Origin: Alkalihalophilus pseudofirmus
Lineage (GTDB): Bacteria > Bacillota > Bacilli > Bacillales > Bacillaceae_D
Assembly: GCF_029094545.1 (NCBI RefSeq)
Contig: NZ_CP117835.1
Coordinates: 2,956,001-3,020,000 of the forward strand
Length of the DNA stretch: 64,000 nucleotides
Reading direction: 5' to 3'
A program made the position numbers and the translations under genes. Positions 33,563-42,398 of the stretch are shown here, piece by piece. The notes under the pieces are model-generated. The model was given only the letters and a program-made list of their open reading frames with translations, searched no databases and was not told the DNA's origin. Each line of letters starts with the position of its first letter. Positions within the stretch are counted from its first letter, which is position 1.

Positions 33563-34384
33563 TTACTCTTTGCGAAACAAACCATAAATTCCTGTTGTTT
33601 CGATTATATTTGTAAATGCTTCAGGATCAACAGAATCGATGACATGCTTAAGATCATATAATTCATATCTAGTAATCACGGTCATTAGAACTTCTTTTTC
33701 ATCCGCCATATACCCACCTTTAGCAGGCAGTCTCGTTATTCCTCTGGTAATGCGTTCGTGTATCGCCTGTCTTAATTCTTCTGGTTTCTTCGTCACAATC
33801 ATTGCTGTCAGCTTCACATGACGTGTATGAATGGCATCAATAACACGTGATGTCACATAAAGAGTAACCAGTGTATATAATGCTTTTTCAGGATCAAACA
33901 AAAAGCCGGAAGCTAGAACAATCACTCCGTTTAGTAAAAAGAAATAGATTCCTACGGGGCGGTCACTTAACCTTGATAAGATTAACACGATGATATCAAT
34001 ACCGCCTGTGGATGCACCTACTTTCAAAGTGATGCCTGCACCTATTGCGGCAATCACACCTCCAAATACGGCATTTAATAAAATATCGCTTGAATAGTTT
34101 GTAATAGGTACAATTTCAAGAAATAACGTAGTAAAAGCGACGTTTAAAAAACTATAAACGGTGAAGCTCTTTCCAATTTTCAACCATCCGATAATTGCTA
34201 CAGGAATATTCAGCAAGAATAACATTATACCAGTTGATAGGGGTAAAATCGTTGCCAATAATTGGGACACCCCTGTAAAACCACTTGCAAACACATTAGC
34301 TGGTATTAGAAAAAAGTTTAAAGAGATTGCTAATAAAAACGCTGAAAAGATAATGACCAACAGTTTCTTTAATTCGTTTACCAT
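33563..34384 (-). CDS. yitT: YitT-family membrane protein
   Basis: The 273-residue protein has five to six membrane helices (DUF161, about 8-165: LLVIIFSAFLLAISLNFFLIP, GGVIAAIGAGITLKVGASTGG) and a C-terminal soluble DUF2179 domain (about 215-270, KEVLMTVITRYELYDLK, GIYGLFRK). The function is unknown. It lies between yitV (five bases upstream) and the BsuPI lipoprotein (14 bp downstream), as in B. subtilis, and is translated from GGTGAT near the yitV end. Confidence 0.88.
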   Translation of the reverse strand: MVNELKKLLVIIFSAFLLAISLNFFLIPANVFASGFTGVSQLLATILPLSTGIMLFLLNIPVAIIGWLKIGKSFTVYSFLNVAFTTLFLEIVPITNYSSDILLNAVFGGVIAAIGAGITLKVGASTGGIDIIVLILSRLSDRPVGIYFFLLNGVIVLASGFLFDPEKALYTLVTLYVTSRVIDAIHTRHVKLTAMIVTKKPEELRQAIHERITRGITRLPAKGGYMADEKEVLMTVITRYELYDLKHVIDSVDPEAFTNIIETTGIYGLFRKE

Positions 34385-34388
34385 ACGA

Positions 34389-35180
34389 TCACCATACAGA
34401 TGCTTTCACTTTTTCATTTAAGAGATGAGTACAAAACCAATCTACACCTTGCAACGTTGCGTGTCTCGTTACCTTATGAGATGTATTCGGTTCTTGAATA
34501 AACTGAATTCGATCTGTTTGATCATATTGATCATAAAGCTGTTCATACAGGGCTTTTGAATAATCAAAAGGTACAACCTGATCTTGTTCCCCGTGCCAAA
34601 TCAAAAGCGGTCTCTCATTTAATGCTTCTAGATTTTGTGATAAGTCTACTGCTTTTAACTGACTTAACATTGCTTGCTTCATTTTCTCTTCAAGCGTATG
34701 CCCAGAGTCTTCAATCATTTTAATTTGGGCATTAGCAAATGACTGGAAATAGGCAGTACCCATAAACGAAACAGCCGAATGAATCCAAGAATATTGACTG
34801 AGTGTCCCATACATTGTGATCGCGCCCATTGAGGTTCCTGCAACGCCGATGCGTTCATTATCGATCAATTCTCGTTGCTGCAGATTATCTTTAATCAAGC
34901 TGATTTCTTTAATTGATTGTAAGACAATATTCCAAAAAAGAACATCACGATCTTTTCCGCGCACATCCCCCTCACGTTCCCCGTGATGGAGTGCATCAGG
35001 CAGGATCACCCGAAATCCTTTCTCTGCTAATAAATAGGCTATTGCTAAATTATGTTCTTTAGCACTTGTATACCCATGAAGGAAAAAGACTGTAGGAAGT
35101 TGTTTGATATGATCATTTTCTGCTTTCACTACATGTAACGTAGGGATGTTATGGATCGTTTCATTTTTTATTGTAATCAA
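34389..35180 (-). CDS. yitV: alpha/beta hydrolase YitV-like esterase
   Basis: The 263-residue serine hydrolase has an oxyanion segment VFFLHGYTSAKEHN, the nucleophile elbow GTSMGA, a later acid in WHGEQDQVVPF, and the catalytic His in NTSHKVTR. It resembles the prolyl-oligopeptidase/dienelactone-hydrolase branch. I start at TTG 35180, eight bases from AAGGAG. A TTG six codons earlier overlaps that site. It is first in a yitV-yitT-BsuPI unit. The substrate is unknown. Confidence 0.83.
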   Translation of the reverse strand: MITIKNETIHNIPTLHVVKAENDHIKQLPTVFFLHGYTSAKEHNLAIAYLLAEKGFRVILPDALHHGEREGDVRGKDRDVLFWNIVLQSIKEISLIKDNLQQRELIDNERIGVAGTSMGAITMYGTLSQYSWIHSAVSFMGTAYFQSFANAQIKMIEDSGHTLEEKMKQAMLSQLKAVDLSQNLEALNERPLLIWHGEQDQVVPFDYSKALYEQLYDQYDQTDRIQFIQEPNTSHKVTRHATLQGVDWFCTHLLNEKVKASVW

Positions 35181-35328
35181 TTTGTCTGCTCCTTCCAATA
35201 ATTAGATTCCATTTGTAATACGGATTATTATAGCACTGGAATTTAATTATTTCATTAAAACAATTCTTACGATAAGAGCCCAAGTTACCTTTACTACACA
35301 ACCTGCCCTTATTTATCAAAAAGCAAAC

Positions 35329-35353
35329 AAAAAGCCACCCGCATTGGTGACTT
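35329..35353 (-). terminator. terminator of the small YtxH-like gene
   Basis: On the minus strand AGTCACC-AATGC-GGGTGGCT is followed by TTTTTG. The hairpin starts inside the stop codon. Confidence 0.65.
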
Positions 35354-35633
35354 AATATTGATTCTGCTGTTGTTTTTCATTATATCTTTGAACACTGTAG
35401 AGGGCACCTTCATTCACCATTTTATTATCATCTACATCATACGGGTCAGGGTGTCCTGCTTTAATCTCAGTTTGACCATTTTGATTTTCTGCTCTTTGCT
35501 TGGTCACTTTTGTGTACATTTGCTTTAATTGACGTTTTGCTTTTTCTCTTCTTTCTTCATCTTTTAGAAGCATAGTTGTAGCACTTGCTACTCCTGCGAC
35601 AACAGAGGCAACTAGAGTTCGCTTCATATTCAT
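35352..35633 (-). CDS. small membrane-anchored hydrophilic protein (YtxH-like)
   Basis: The 93-residue protein has one short hydrophobic N-terminus (LVASVVAGVASATTMLL), a basic helix (KDEERREKAKRQLKQMYTKV) and a polar Gln/Asn-rich tail. The layout is like YtxH-type small stress proteins, but the sequence match is not clear. The ATG at 35633 is seven bases from GTGGGAG. It has its own terminator. Confidence 0.65.
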   Translation of the reverse strand: MNMKRTLVASVVAGVASATTMLLKDEERREKAKRQLKQMYTKVTKQRAENQNGQTEIKAGHPDPYDVDDNKMVNEGALYSVQRYNEKQQQNQY

Positions 35634-35758
35634 AAATGATCTCCCACCTTTTCAAATTGTTACAATATGTTTTCCCTAAATAAATCAAAGTAAACATTTA
35701 TCATGATTTCCGGTGAGAATGCACACACTATAATATCATTTATGAAAGCAGGTGAATT

Positions 35759-35890
35759 ATGTCACACACTGGAGATTCAAACAAAAAAAAGAAAGATAAT
35801 AATGCAATCAATGCTAAGAAAAATCAACAAGCAATGGAAAATGCCCGCCGCGGCAAGCATACTGACTCCAAAGAACCAGACCACCTATAA
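35759..35890 (+). CDS. very small basic protein, DUF3941-like
   Basis: The frame gives 43 residues: MSHTGDSNKKKKDNNAINAK, then NARRGKHTDSKEPDHL. The Lys-rich KKKKDNN motif and the GKH...DHL end look like DUF3941 proteins of Bacillus, from memory. An AGGTG ribosome site lies before the ATG, and a TATAAT box is at 35729-35734. It converges on a minus-strand gene. Confidence 0.6.
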   Translation: MSHTGDSNKKKKDNNAINAKKNQQAMENARRGKHTDSKEPDHL

Positions 35891-35899
35891 AAGAGCAAA

Positions 35900-35928
35900 G
35901 CAGAGGATTAGTTAAAGATCTCCTCTGC
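35900..35928. terminator. hairpin between converging genes
   Basis: GCAGAGGA (35900-35907) pairs with TCCTCTGC (35921-35928). On the minus strand it is followed by TTTGCTCTTTT, on the plus strand only by a pyrimidine-rich stretch. It could end the minus-strand gene, whose stop codon lies in the loop, and perhaps the plus-strand one. Confidence 0.5.
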
Positions 35929-36903
35929 TCCCTCTATTTCTTCTTGCTGACTGTCTCCAAAGCCTCTTAGTTGGTGATCCCAATAACCGATACGTTCAAT
36001 CGATTGATCACTACCTGCTATAAACCATATGGAACCAAACTCCACATCATAAATGATCACTTGTTTTCCATCAATCGATTCTCTCACATACTGATTACCA
36101 TACGCACGAATGGCATCATTTAACCGGTCTCCTACAGAAATTCCTTTTGACGTTTCGTAACCAGCATTTGAGACGATCAAATGTGATAGAGCATTATCTG
36201 TGATTTCAATTTGAAGATCAAAGGCTTTTTCTGTTCGTTCATGCCCGTACCGATCTCTATATGTAAACTCATTTTCTGATCCATAAAAACCAACATAATC
36301 AGCAGTCATTCCATACCCTGTATTCCAGTGAATGGCTCCTAACACACCGTTTACTTGTTCTTTATTTAATCCGATAGACAGGCCTGCCAATTCCATCAGA
36401 CCTGGCGAATTAAGGTGAATGATCCCTGCGTCTTGATACATGTAATAATCAAAGCCTAATTTTCCTACATCTGCTAGTCGAATCACATCTCGGTTTTGAA
36501 AATAGTCAAGAGAAAAACCAGATAAAAAAGAAAGGATCTCTTCATGTTCTTTCTCTTCTTCTGTCATTTCTCTGTTTTCAATGCTATCAATGCTCTCAAT
36601 CCTTGAATCCTCATCTGCAAGGGACTCTTTTTTGCGCTCTTCATTCAGCACTCGGATAATTTTTTGGACATATCTATATCCATCATTAAGCTCTTCATTA
36701 AAAAGAGCTGCCTCCATTAACACCGGTCTCAAAGGAAGCCACCATTCACCGTTTATCTTTACCGGTTCTCCTACGTACCTTTGTTCTTGACCATCTATAT
36801 AAAACCAAGTCTTTGCTGTTTCTGTTGCGTAAGAATGAGAAGGTGACACGAAAAACAAACAACTTAAGACCAAAGACAATATACCTATTTTTAATTTATT
36901 CAA
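35908..36903 (-). CDS. secreted protein with copper-amine-oxidase-N-like segment
   Basis: The 331-residue protein has a signal peptide (ILSLVLSCLFFVSPSHSYA). Right after it comes a short stalk-like segment (WFYIDGQEQRYVGEPVKING, LPLRPVL), as in copper-amine-oxidase N-terminal repeats. An acidic middle and a conserved-looking C-terminal part follow (GISVGDRLNDAIRAYGNQY, GYWDHQL). The start codon is TTG (36903), nine bases from AGGGG. The last part resembles sequence-repeat modules that assess a beta-rich extracellular protein. No enzyme motif is seen. Confidence 0.65.
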   Translation of the reverse strand: MNKLKIGILSLVLSCLFFVSPSHSYATETAKTWFYIDGQEQRYVGEPVKINGEWWLPLRPVLMEAALFNEELNDGYRYVQKIIRVLNEERKKESLADEDSRIESIDSIENREMTEEEKEHEEILSFLSGFSLDYFQNRDVIRLADVGKLGFDYYMYQDAGIIHLNSPGLMELAGLSIGLNKEQVNGVLGAIHWNTGYGMTADYVGFYGSENEFTYRDRYGHERTEKAFDLQIEITDNALSHLIVSNAGYETSKGISVGDRLNDAIRAYGNQYVRESIDGKQVIIYDVEFGSIWFIAGSDQSIERIGYWDHQLRGFGDSQQEEIEGAEEIFN

Positions 36904-37012
36904 TCTTTCCAACCCCTATTAATATTCTCCATTGTCAATAGTTTACTAGAATTTAACCTTTTTTCCTACAACAATCTACATTATTTTTGGGGTTAATGTC
37001 ATTTTATTGATC

Positions 37013-37042
37013 AAAAAAGAACTCAGATACCTGAGCTCTTAG
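37013..37042 (-). terminator. terminator of the lmo0937-type gene
   Basis: On the minus strand AAGAGCTCAG-GTAT-CTGAGTTCTT is followed by TTTT. It lies 12 bp after the stop codon of the 46-residue membrane protein gene. Confidence 0.85.
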
Positions 37043-37053
37043 CGTGAATCCAA

Positions 37054-37194
37054 CTATGCTTTTCTTCCCGTGATTAGACGGAATATAAACAAGACTAATG
37101 CGATCACCAGAAGGATATGGATTAAGTTCCCTGCAATTTCAAAACTAAAGCCTAACAGCCATAAAATGAGCAAGATGATTAAGATTGTCCACAT
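37054..37194 (-). CDS. lmo0937-family tiny membrane protein
   Basis: The 46-residue protein, WTILIILLILWLLGFSFEIA then NLIHILLVIALVLFIFRLI and a basic end, is the typical two-helix hairpin of the lmo0937 (DUF5670) family. The ribosome site AAGGAGGAG is strong and a terminator follows. The function of the family is unknown; stress-related expression is often seen. Confidence 0.85.
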   Translation of the reverse strand: MWTILIILLILWLLGFSFEIAGNLIHILLVIALVLFIFRLITGRKA

Positions 37195-37251
37195 TTATAC
37201 ACTCCTCCTTTCTGCATTCAGTATGTTTAGCATCACCCATCTCGTTAAAAT

Positions 37252-37290
37252 TACTCAAAAGAAAGCACAGTGCCTTTTGACACTGTGCAG
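37252..37290 (-). terminator. terminator of the rhodanese gene
   Basis: GCACAGTG-(8)-CACTGTGC is a perfect 8-bp stem. It is followed on the minus strand by TTTCTTTT and begins a few bases after the stop codon. Confidence 0.85.
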
Positions 37291-37294
37291 CTTT

Positions 37295-37660
37295 TTAACG
37301 ATATAACTCTTGGGTATTTTCAACCATCCATTCAAGGCCGTCCTGACGATCCCCATCCCAGCTCAACATACCGCCGTAGTAATTTCTAACATCATTAAAT
37401 CCGTTGTTTTTTAAATAAAGTGCTACATTTTGACTTCGCGCCCCGCTGCGGCAAATAAATACGTAGCTTTTTGACTTATCAAGCTTCTCAAGATGAGCAG
37501 GGATTGTTTGCATAGGGATTAAAGGAACGCCAGGGATATGACTTTCTTCGTACTCATCTATTTCACGAACATCAATCAGAATAGGTGAGGCTGAATCGTT
37601 CACCATTCCTTTTAATTCATCCGTATCGACTTGGATAATACCATCTAATTCATTGCTCAT
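37295..37660 (-). CDS. single-domain rhodanese
   Basis: This 121-residue sulfurtransferase domain has ILIDVREIDEYEESHIPG and the active-site loop CRSGARS (Cys70), with a C-terminal YYGGMLSW. The loop form CRSGxRS is that of small cytosolic rhodaneses that carry persulfide sulfur. No partner is visible. The gene lies 50 bp downstream of the AI-2E permease gene on the same strand and may be co-transcribed with it. Confidence 0.92.
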   Translation of the reverse strand: MSNELDGIIQVDTDELKGMVNDSASPILIDVREIDEYEESHIPGVPLIPMQTIPAHLEKLDKSKSYVFICRSGARSQNVALYLKNNGFNDVRNYYGGMLSWDGDRQDGLEWMVENTQELYR

Positions 37661-37693
37661 TCATCTCTCTCCTTACTCTGCTTCATTTATTCG

Positions 37694-37717
37694 TTTAATC
37701 ATTAATCATCATTAATC
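37694..37717. repeat. 10-bp tandem repeat across the stop codon of the AI-2E permease gene
   Basis: ATCATTAATC is repeated at 37698-37707 and 37708-37717, with a partial third copy to the left. On the minus strand the unit GATTAATGAT contains the last codon (GAT) and the stop (TAA), so the gene end has been copied once and a bit. Confidence 0.65.
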
Positions 37718-38800
37718 AATAGGACGTCTGCGCAGCATAATTAATCGATAAGTGTGCAGAACAATTACTTTTCCGACTGCATATGTCGGGACGGCTAATA
37801 ATAAGCCTAACAGACCAGCAAATCTGCTCGCAACAAGCAATAATAAGATAATCGTTAACGGATGAATATCTAATTTTCTTCCCATAACTTGTGGAGAGAT
37901 TAAATTACTTTCAATTTGTTGGACAACTACTACTACTATTATTACGAGTAACGCCATAAACGGGGAATCAAGGAACCCGACGATCACCCCAGGAAACGTC
38001 CCAATCCACGGACCTACAAATGGAATAACATTTGTAAACATGGCAACTAAAGCTAAGACAAGAGGATATTCAATCCCGATGATAAGGTAGCCTATGTATA
38101 CAAGCACACCAACACAAATACTAACAATAATTTGCCCTTGAATATAGGAGCTCAATGCATAATCCATATCAGATAGGATTCGCTGACCTTCCTTCTGGTG
38201 TTTTCTAGGCAGCAGCCTGAGAACTTGGTTAGGGGCTTTCTCTCCTTCTTTCAACATGTAATATAAAACAAATGGAATAATAATCAAAACAATGACTACA
38301 TTTGCGATAAATCCAATAAAGCTAGCGACATTCGAACCAATGCTAGACATTATATTGGTCATATATTCTTCTAAGTTCGATGTGATCTCTTCTAGTGAGA
38401 AGTTTTCACTTTCTTGAAACCTTGAAATATATTCATTTTCCTGAACAGCTATAATCATGTTTCTAATTTCATTCATAAAAGTCGGCCAGTTACGTGTTAA
38501 GCTGGTAAACTGACGCTGTAATTCAGGTCCTACAAGTAAGATCAACGACGTTATTAATCCTATTGCCATTAAGTAAAGGATTAATATTGATATACTTCTC
38601 GGCATTTTTTTTGATAATAAATTCACAAATGGCCTTAATAAATAAAACAACACTCCTGCAAGAACAATAGGAGCAAAAAGAGTTTGAACAAGAACTACGA
38701 TCGGCTTAAAGATCCAATCAACTAGTGATCCTAAATAGATAATTAAGAAAACAAGAGCAAGGCCTACTCCAAATCGAAATGCTTTACTTTGTGGCAGCAT
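37712..38800 (-). CDS. AI-2E family transporter (UPF0118)
   Basis: The 362-residue membrane protein has about seven helices and the family marks: LAGVLFYLLRPFVNLL, a long soluble helix region (about 85-150), PFVLYYMLKEGE, and the C-terminal NVIPFVGPWIGTFPGVIVG and SPQVMGRKLDIHPL. Members are proposed exporters or Na+/H+ antiporters; the autoinducer-2 role is proven only for TqsA. In alkaliphiles a cation antiport role is possible. The ATG has GGAAGG upstream. Confidence 0.88.
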   Translation of the reverse strand: MLPQSKAFRFGVGLALVFLIIYLGSLVDWIFKPIVVLVQTLFAPIVLAGVLFYLLRPFVNLLSKKMPRSISILILYLMAIGLITSLILLVGPELQRQFTSLTRNWPTFMNEIRNMIIAVQENEYISRFQESENFSLEEITSNLEEYMTNIMSSIGSNVASFIGFIANVVIVLIIIPFVLYYMLKEGEKAPNQVLRLLPRKHQKEGQRILSDMDYALSSYIQGQIIVSICVGVLVYIGYLIIGIEYPLVLALVAMFTNVIPFVGPWIGTFPGVIVGFLDSPFMALLVIIVVVVVQQIESNLISPQVMGRKLDIHPLTIILLLLVASRFAGLLGLLLAVPTYAVGKVIVLHTYRLIMLRRRPID

Positions 38801-38915
38801 AGATTTCTAATTCCTTCCTTTATTCTTTTTCGTTATTATATCACAGCACTTCTTAACTGATCGAAACAAAAGAATGTACCTTGTATCTATACCTTAGAAA
38901 TGTAACTCTAAACAT

Positions 38916-38953
38916 AAAAAAAGAAGGAAAAGCTTATGAGCTGATTTCCTTCT
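38916..38953 (-). terminator. terminator overlapping the end of the LacI-type gene
   Basis: On the minus strand AGAAGGAAA-(14)-TTTCCTTCT is followed by seven T residues. The stem contains the last codons and the stop codon of the regulator gene. Confidence 0.75.
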
Positions 38954-39980
38954 CTGGTATACGCTTTCTACAAGTTTGACGCTTAATGAATTTATGCGGA
39001 ACGATTATTTTTTTCGTCGGCTGCTTTGGATCATGAATTTTCTTTATCAGGCAATCAGTCGCTTGAAATCCCAATTCATAAATATGAATATCAACCGTTG
39101 TCAAAGGCGGAGATGAAAGTTCAGATAGCATAACATTATTAAAGCTTACAACCGACATCTCTTCTGGCACAGAGATCTCCATTTCATCAAGCATTCTTAA
39201 CACTCCAAGGGCCATCAGATCATCTGCAACGACAAGTGCAGTCGGAGGTGTTTTTAATGACATTAACTCAATAACAGCTTCCTGTCCGCCTTCTTGTATT
39301 TCATCGTAATAAACGATGTACTCTTCTTTAGACTCTACGCCCGCTTTCTTTAATGCTTGCTGATATCCTTCTTTATGATCACGTGTTACAACGTAATCTA
39401 AATTACCGCCGATAAATCCAATATTCTCATGACCTAATAATAGTAGATATTCTGTGACTGTTTTTGCAGCTTTAAGATTGTCATTGTTCACATAACTCAC
39501 ATTCATAGCTTCCGCTTCATAAGGTCTGCCGATTAAAACAAATGGAAAATCTTCTTCAATTAAGTAATTGATAACCTTATCATCCACTTTAGAATAAAGT
39601 AATAAAATCCCATCGACTCGGCGGCTTTGGACCATCTGTCGAACTTCCTCTAGTATTTCATTCTCAGTTTGCCCTGTTGATAGATAAAGACCGAACTTCT
39701 CTAGATATGCTTTTGAGGTGATCCCTCGAATGACCTCAGGAAAGAATGGGTTTTGAAAGGCTATCTTTGCTGAGCTTGGAATAATCACGCCTAATGTATT
39801 TGTCTGTTGATTAACCAGGCTTCTAGCATTAAAGTTTGGATGATAGCCAAGCTCTTCCATCGCTTCCCTCACGCGTTCTTTCGTGCGTTCACTAATTCTT
39901 GAACTGTTTGCAATTACTCTTGAAACGGTTGAAGGAGCTACATTAGCTAGCTTTGCAACATCCTTGATCGTAACCGCCAT
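38934..39980 (-). CDS. malR: LacI-family regulator of maltodextrin genes
   Basis: The 348-residue repressor has an N-terminal LacI HTH (TIKDVAKLANVAPSTVSRVI, residues 4-23) with hinge helix (NFNARSLV), and a periplasmic-binding-type effector domain (LGVIIPSS, FGLYLSTG, LIGRPYEAE, ALVVADDLMALGV). It is the last gene after malL-malE-malF-malG, and four operator-like sites lie at the head of that row, so it probably represses them and, through them, itself. The ATG at 39980 follows AAAGGTGG. The effector (maltose or maltodextrin) is inferred from the locus. Confidence 0.85.
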   Translation of the reverse strand: MAVTIKDVAKLANVAPSTVSRVIANSSRISERTKERVREAMEELGYHPNFNARSLVNQQTNTLGVIIPSSAKIAFQNPFFPEVIRGITSKAYLEKFGLYLSTGQTENEILEEVRQMVQSRRVDGILLLYSKVDDKVINYLIEEDFPFVLIGRPYEAEAMNVSYVNNDNLKAAKTVTEYLLLLGHENIGFIGGNLDYVVTRDHKEGYQQALKKAGVESKEEYIVYYDEIQEGGQEAVIELMSLKTPPTALVVADDLMALGVLRMLDEMEISVPEEMSVVSFNNVMLSELSSPPLTTVDIHIYELGFQATDCLIKKIHDPKQPTKKIIVPHKFIKRQTCRKRIPEKEISS

Positions 39981-40110
39981 AACAAATCCCACCTTTAATT
40001 TCCTGTCATCTCATATTCTTATATTGTAGCGAGCTTCTCACCCAAGAACAATGCCTTCTTTTGGATTAGGCCGCTTGTTATGATTCTGATCTCTAAATAC
40101 CTACATAGAG

Positions 40111-40135
40111 AATGCGGTGGAGCCTCCACCGCATT
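40111..40135. terminator. perfect hairpin between malG and malR
   Basis: AATGCGGTGGA-GCC-TCCACCGCATT is an 11-bp perfect stem with a three-base loop, 21 bp after the malG stop. No long T-tract follows, so it may protect the upstream RNA or cut transcription into malR only partly. Confidence 0.6.
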
Positions 40136-40155
40136 TGATCTTTACAGCATTATGT

Positions 40156-41025
40156 TTACCCTTTTGTTGCTCCTGATGTAAGGCCTGTCACAAGATAACG
40201 CTGCAGAAGCAAGAATACTGTTGCAATTGGGATCGCAATTAAAATAGCCCCTGCTGCAAATCGTGTGAAGTTATTAGCAAATTGATCGTTAACAAAATTG
40301 AATAACCCTAGAGCTAATGTGAAGTTTTCAGGACTTCTTAAAATGATCCGCGGTAAAATGAAGTCCATAAATGGAGTCATAAAGTTAAATAAAGCAACAA
40401 CCGCTAAGATCGGTTTAGCAAGCGGCAGCATGATCGTAAAGAAAATACGGAAATGTCCTGCTCCGTCAAGTTTAGCCGATTCATCAAGTTCATTAGGAAT
40501 GGTATCAAAATACCCTTTTACTAAAAAGGCATTCATCGGAATCGATGTACCGACATAAATGATAATTAATCCTGTTAACGTATCTAGCAGGTTCACTGTA
40601 TTTAATAAGATATAAAGAGCCACCATCGCCATTAACACAGGGAACATTTGCAGCATTAGGAAAGCATACAATCCATACGTACGCCCTTTAAAACGATAGC
40701 GGGAGAATGCATAGGCAACGAGAGCTACAGTAAATGTAGATAACACAGACGTACATACAGCAACAATCAATGTATTTTTATACCAAGTTAAATAGTTACT
40801 GCGCGGGTTTGTAAATAACCATTCATAATGCGTAAATGACCAGTTTTGAGGGAACATTTTTGCCCCGTATAAACTTGTTCCGGGATTTAAAGATAAGCCG
40901 ATCGTCCACAATAACGGGTAACCGATAATAATGAACATAACCAAAAGAACGGCATAGATTCCAGCTACCTCAAGATTTGATTTTAATTTCCGGTTATTTT
41001 TCCGGCTGTTTGATTTACGATCCAT
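40156..41025 (-). CDS. malG: maltodextrin ABC transporter permease MalG
   Basis: This 289-residue inner-membrane permease has six helices. The coupling EAA loop is visible as NELDESAKLDGAGHFRIFFTIMLPLAKP. It pairs with MalF to import maltodextrins delivered by MalE. The ATG shares one base with the malF stop (TAATG). The ATPase (MsmX type) is not encoded here, as usual in Bacillus, where a shared ATPase serves several importers. Confidence 0.92.
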   Translation of the reverse strand: MDRKSNSRKNNRKLKSNLEVAGIYAVLLVMFIIIGYPLLWTIGLSLNPGTSLYGAKMFPQNWSFTHYEWLFTNPRSNYLTWYKNTLIVAVCTSVLSTFTVALVAYAFSRYRFKGRTYGLYAFLMLQMFPVLMAMVALYILLNTVNLLDTLTGLIIIYVGTSIPMNAFLVKGYFDTIPNELDESAKLDGAGHFRIFFTIMLPLAKPILAVVALFNFMTPFMDFILPRIILRSPENFTLALGLFNFVNDQFANNFTRFAAGAILIAIPIATVFLLLQRYLVTGLTSGATKG

Positions 41026-42317
41026 TATACGCTTCCCTCCTCTTTAAAGGAACGACTTCGACGGAATTGGAAGAAGGCAAAGCCAGCCACCATGATACCA
41101 ATAATAATTGAAATTGCTGCAGCCATACCGTACTGTTTTGTCTCAAAAGTCAGGCCATACACCCAAGATATGAGAATGTCGGTTCCTCCCGCATTTTGTC
41201 CTCTTACCGCTGGGCCGCCTTGGTTAAATAGGTAAATAATATTAAAGTTATTGAAGTTAAACGAATACTGCATAATAAGCAGCGGTGCTGTCGCAAATAA
41301 GACATGCGGCAATGTGATGAAGCGGAACTTTTGCAGACGATTTGCCCCGTCCATATCCGCAGCCTCGTACCAGTCACTTGAAATACTTGTTAACACCCCT
41401 GTAAATAGTGCAAATACAAACGGGAAGCCTAACCATACTTGGATCATAATTAAAGCTGTTTTTGCCCAGAATGGATCACTCATCCAAGGGATACCATCTC
41501 CACCAAAGAGAGGAATAATAATATCACGGTTAATCGTTCCAAAATTATCATTAAACATTGCTGAGAAAATAAGAATTGTTACAAACCCCGGTACAGCCCA
41601 AGGCAAAATTAAAATCGTACGAATAAACTTTTTCCCTTTAACACGGGGATCGTTAACAAGCAGTGCTAAAAACAATGCTAGAGCGATTTGTAAAGTAGTC
41701 GCTACAAACGTCCATACGAGCGTCCATGATAATACAGAGAAGAAGGTGTCACGCCAAATCGGTACAGTCACCAAATCGATAAAGTTTTTAAAACCAATCC
41801 ACTCAAGCAGATTTCTCGGCGGTGCGTTATACAATCCGTAGTTTGTAAAAGCGAGCCCTACCATGTACATTAATGGAAAAACGACAGTGAAAATTAATAG
41901 CAATAGTCCTGGTGCTGTTAATAAATAAGGAAAGCTCTTGTCATATGCATGGCGAAACCCTTCACGGACACTAGGGGCAGCCCAGCCTTGTTGAATTCTC
42001 TTTGCATCCTTACGTGCATCAACTAAATTGATCACATAAAATAAAATGGCAAATGTAGTGAGAATTAAAGACATAATTCCTTGAGCTAATAAAAGTCTAG
42101 AATCATCAACTCGGGGAATGGTTCCTAATGTGAATAATCCCCAAAAGCCTATATTCAAAAAGTTATAAAATACGCCAAAGAAGGCTGCAAAGAGAATAAA
42201 GAAGGCCGATCCTTTTGCATAACGGCGGTTATAAAATTGCCCTAAACCAGGCACAACAGATAGGAGCGTGGCAAGATTTGGGTTGTGCGAACGTGGTTCA
42301 CGATTCGAATTTTTCAT
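41025..42317 (-). CDS. malF: maltodextrin ABC transporter permease MalF
   Basis: The 430-residue permease has a longer N-terminus than MalG, with an extra helical pair (NLATLLSVVPGLGQFYNRRYAKG) and then the six-helix transporter core (FPYLLTAPGLLLLIF). The EAA loop is YEAADMDGANRLQKFRFITLP. Together with MalG it makes the channel. RBS GAGGAGG is nine bases from the ATG. A hairpin lies between malE and malF, which can keep the binding protein in excess. Confidence 0.92.
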   Translation of the reverse strand: MKNSNREPRSHNPNLATLLSVVPGLGQFYNRRYAKGSAFFILFAAFFGVFYNFLNIGFWGLFTLGTIPRVDDSRLLLAQGIMSLILTTFAILFYVINLVDARKDAKRIQQGWAAPSVREGFRHAYDKSFPYLLTAPGLLLLIFTVVFPLMYMVGLAFTNYGLYNAPPRNLLEWIGFKNFIDLVTVPIWRDTFFSVLSWTLVWTFVATTLQIALALFLALLVNDPRVKGKKFIRTILILPWAVPGFVTILIFSAMFNDNFGTINRDIIIPLFGGDGIPWMSDPFWAKTALIMIQVWLGFPFVFALFTGVLTSISSDWYEAADMDGANRLQKFRFITLPHVLFATAPLLIMQYSFNFNNFNIIYLFNQGGPAVRGQNAGGTDILISWVYGLTFETKQYGMAAAISIIIGIMVAGFAFFQFRRSRSFKEEGSV

Positions 42318-42350
42318 GTTATGTGTCCTCCTCTAATGCTAGGATAAGGA

Positions 42351-42372
42351 GGAGGGTCTACTTGAACCCTCC
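42351..42372 (-). terminator. intercistronic hairpin malE / malF
   Basis: GGAGGGT and ACCCTCC form a perfect 7-bp GC-rich stem with an 8-base loop in the 81-bp gap. There is no T-tract. It probably stabilises the malE RNA or lowers read-through into malF. Confidence 0.5.
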
Positions 42373-42398
42373 AGCCTCCCTATTAGGGCAGTCAGAGA

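Noticed and set aside
41251-41841. Plus-strand open frame of 196 codons opposite malF.
   Set aside because: malF on the other strand is a clear full-length permease. The plus frame has no domain or ribosome site.
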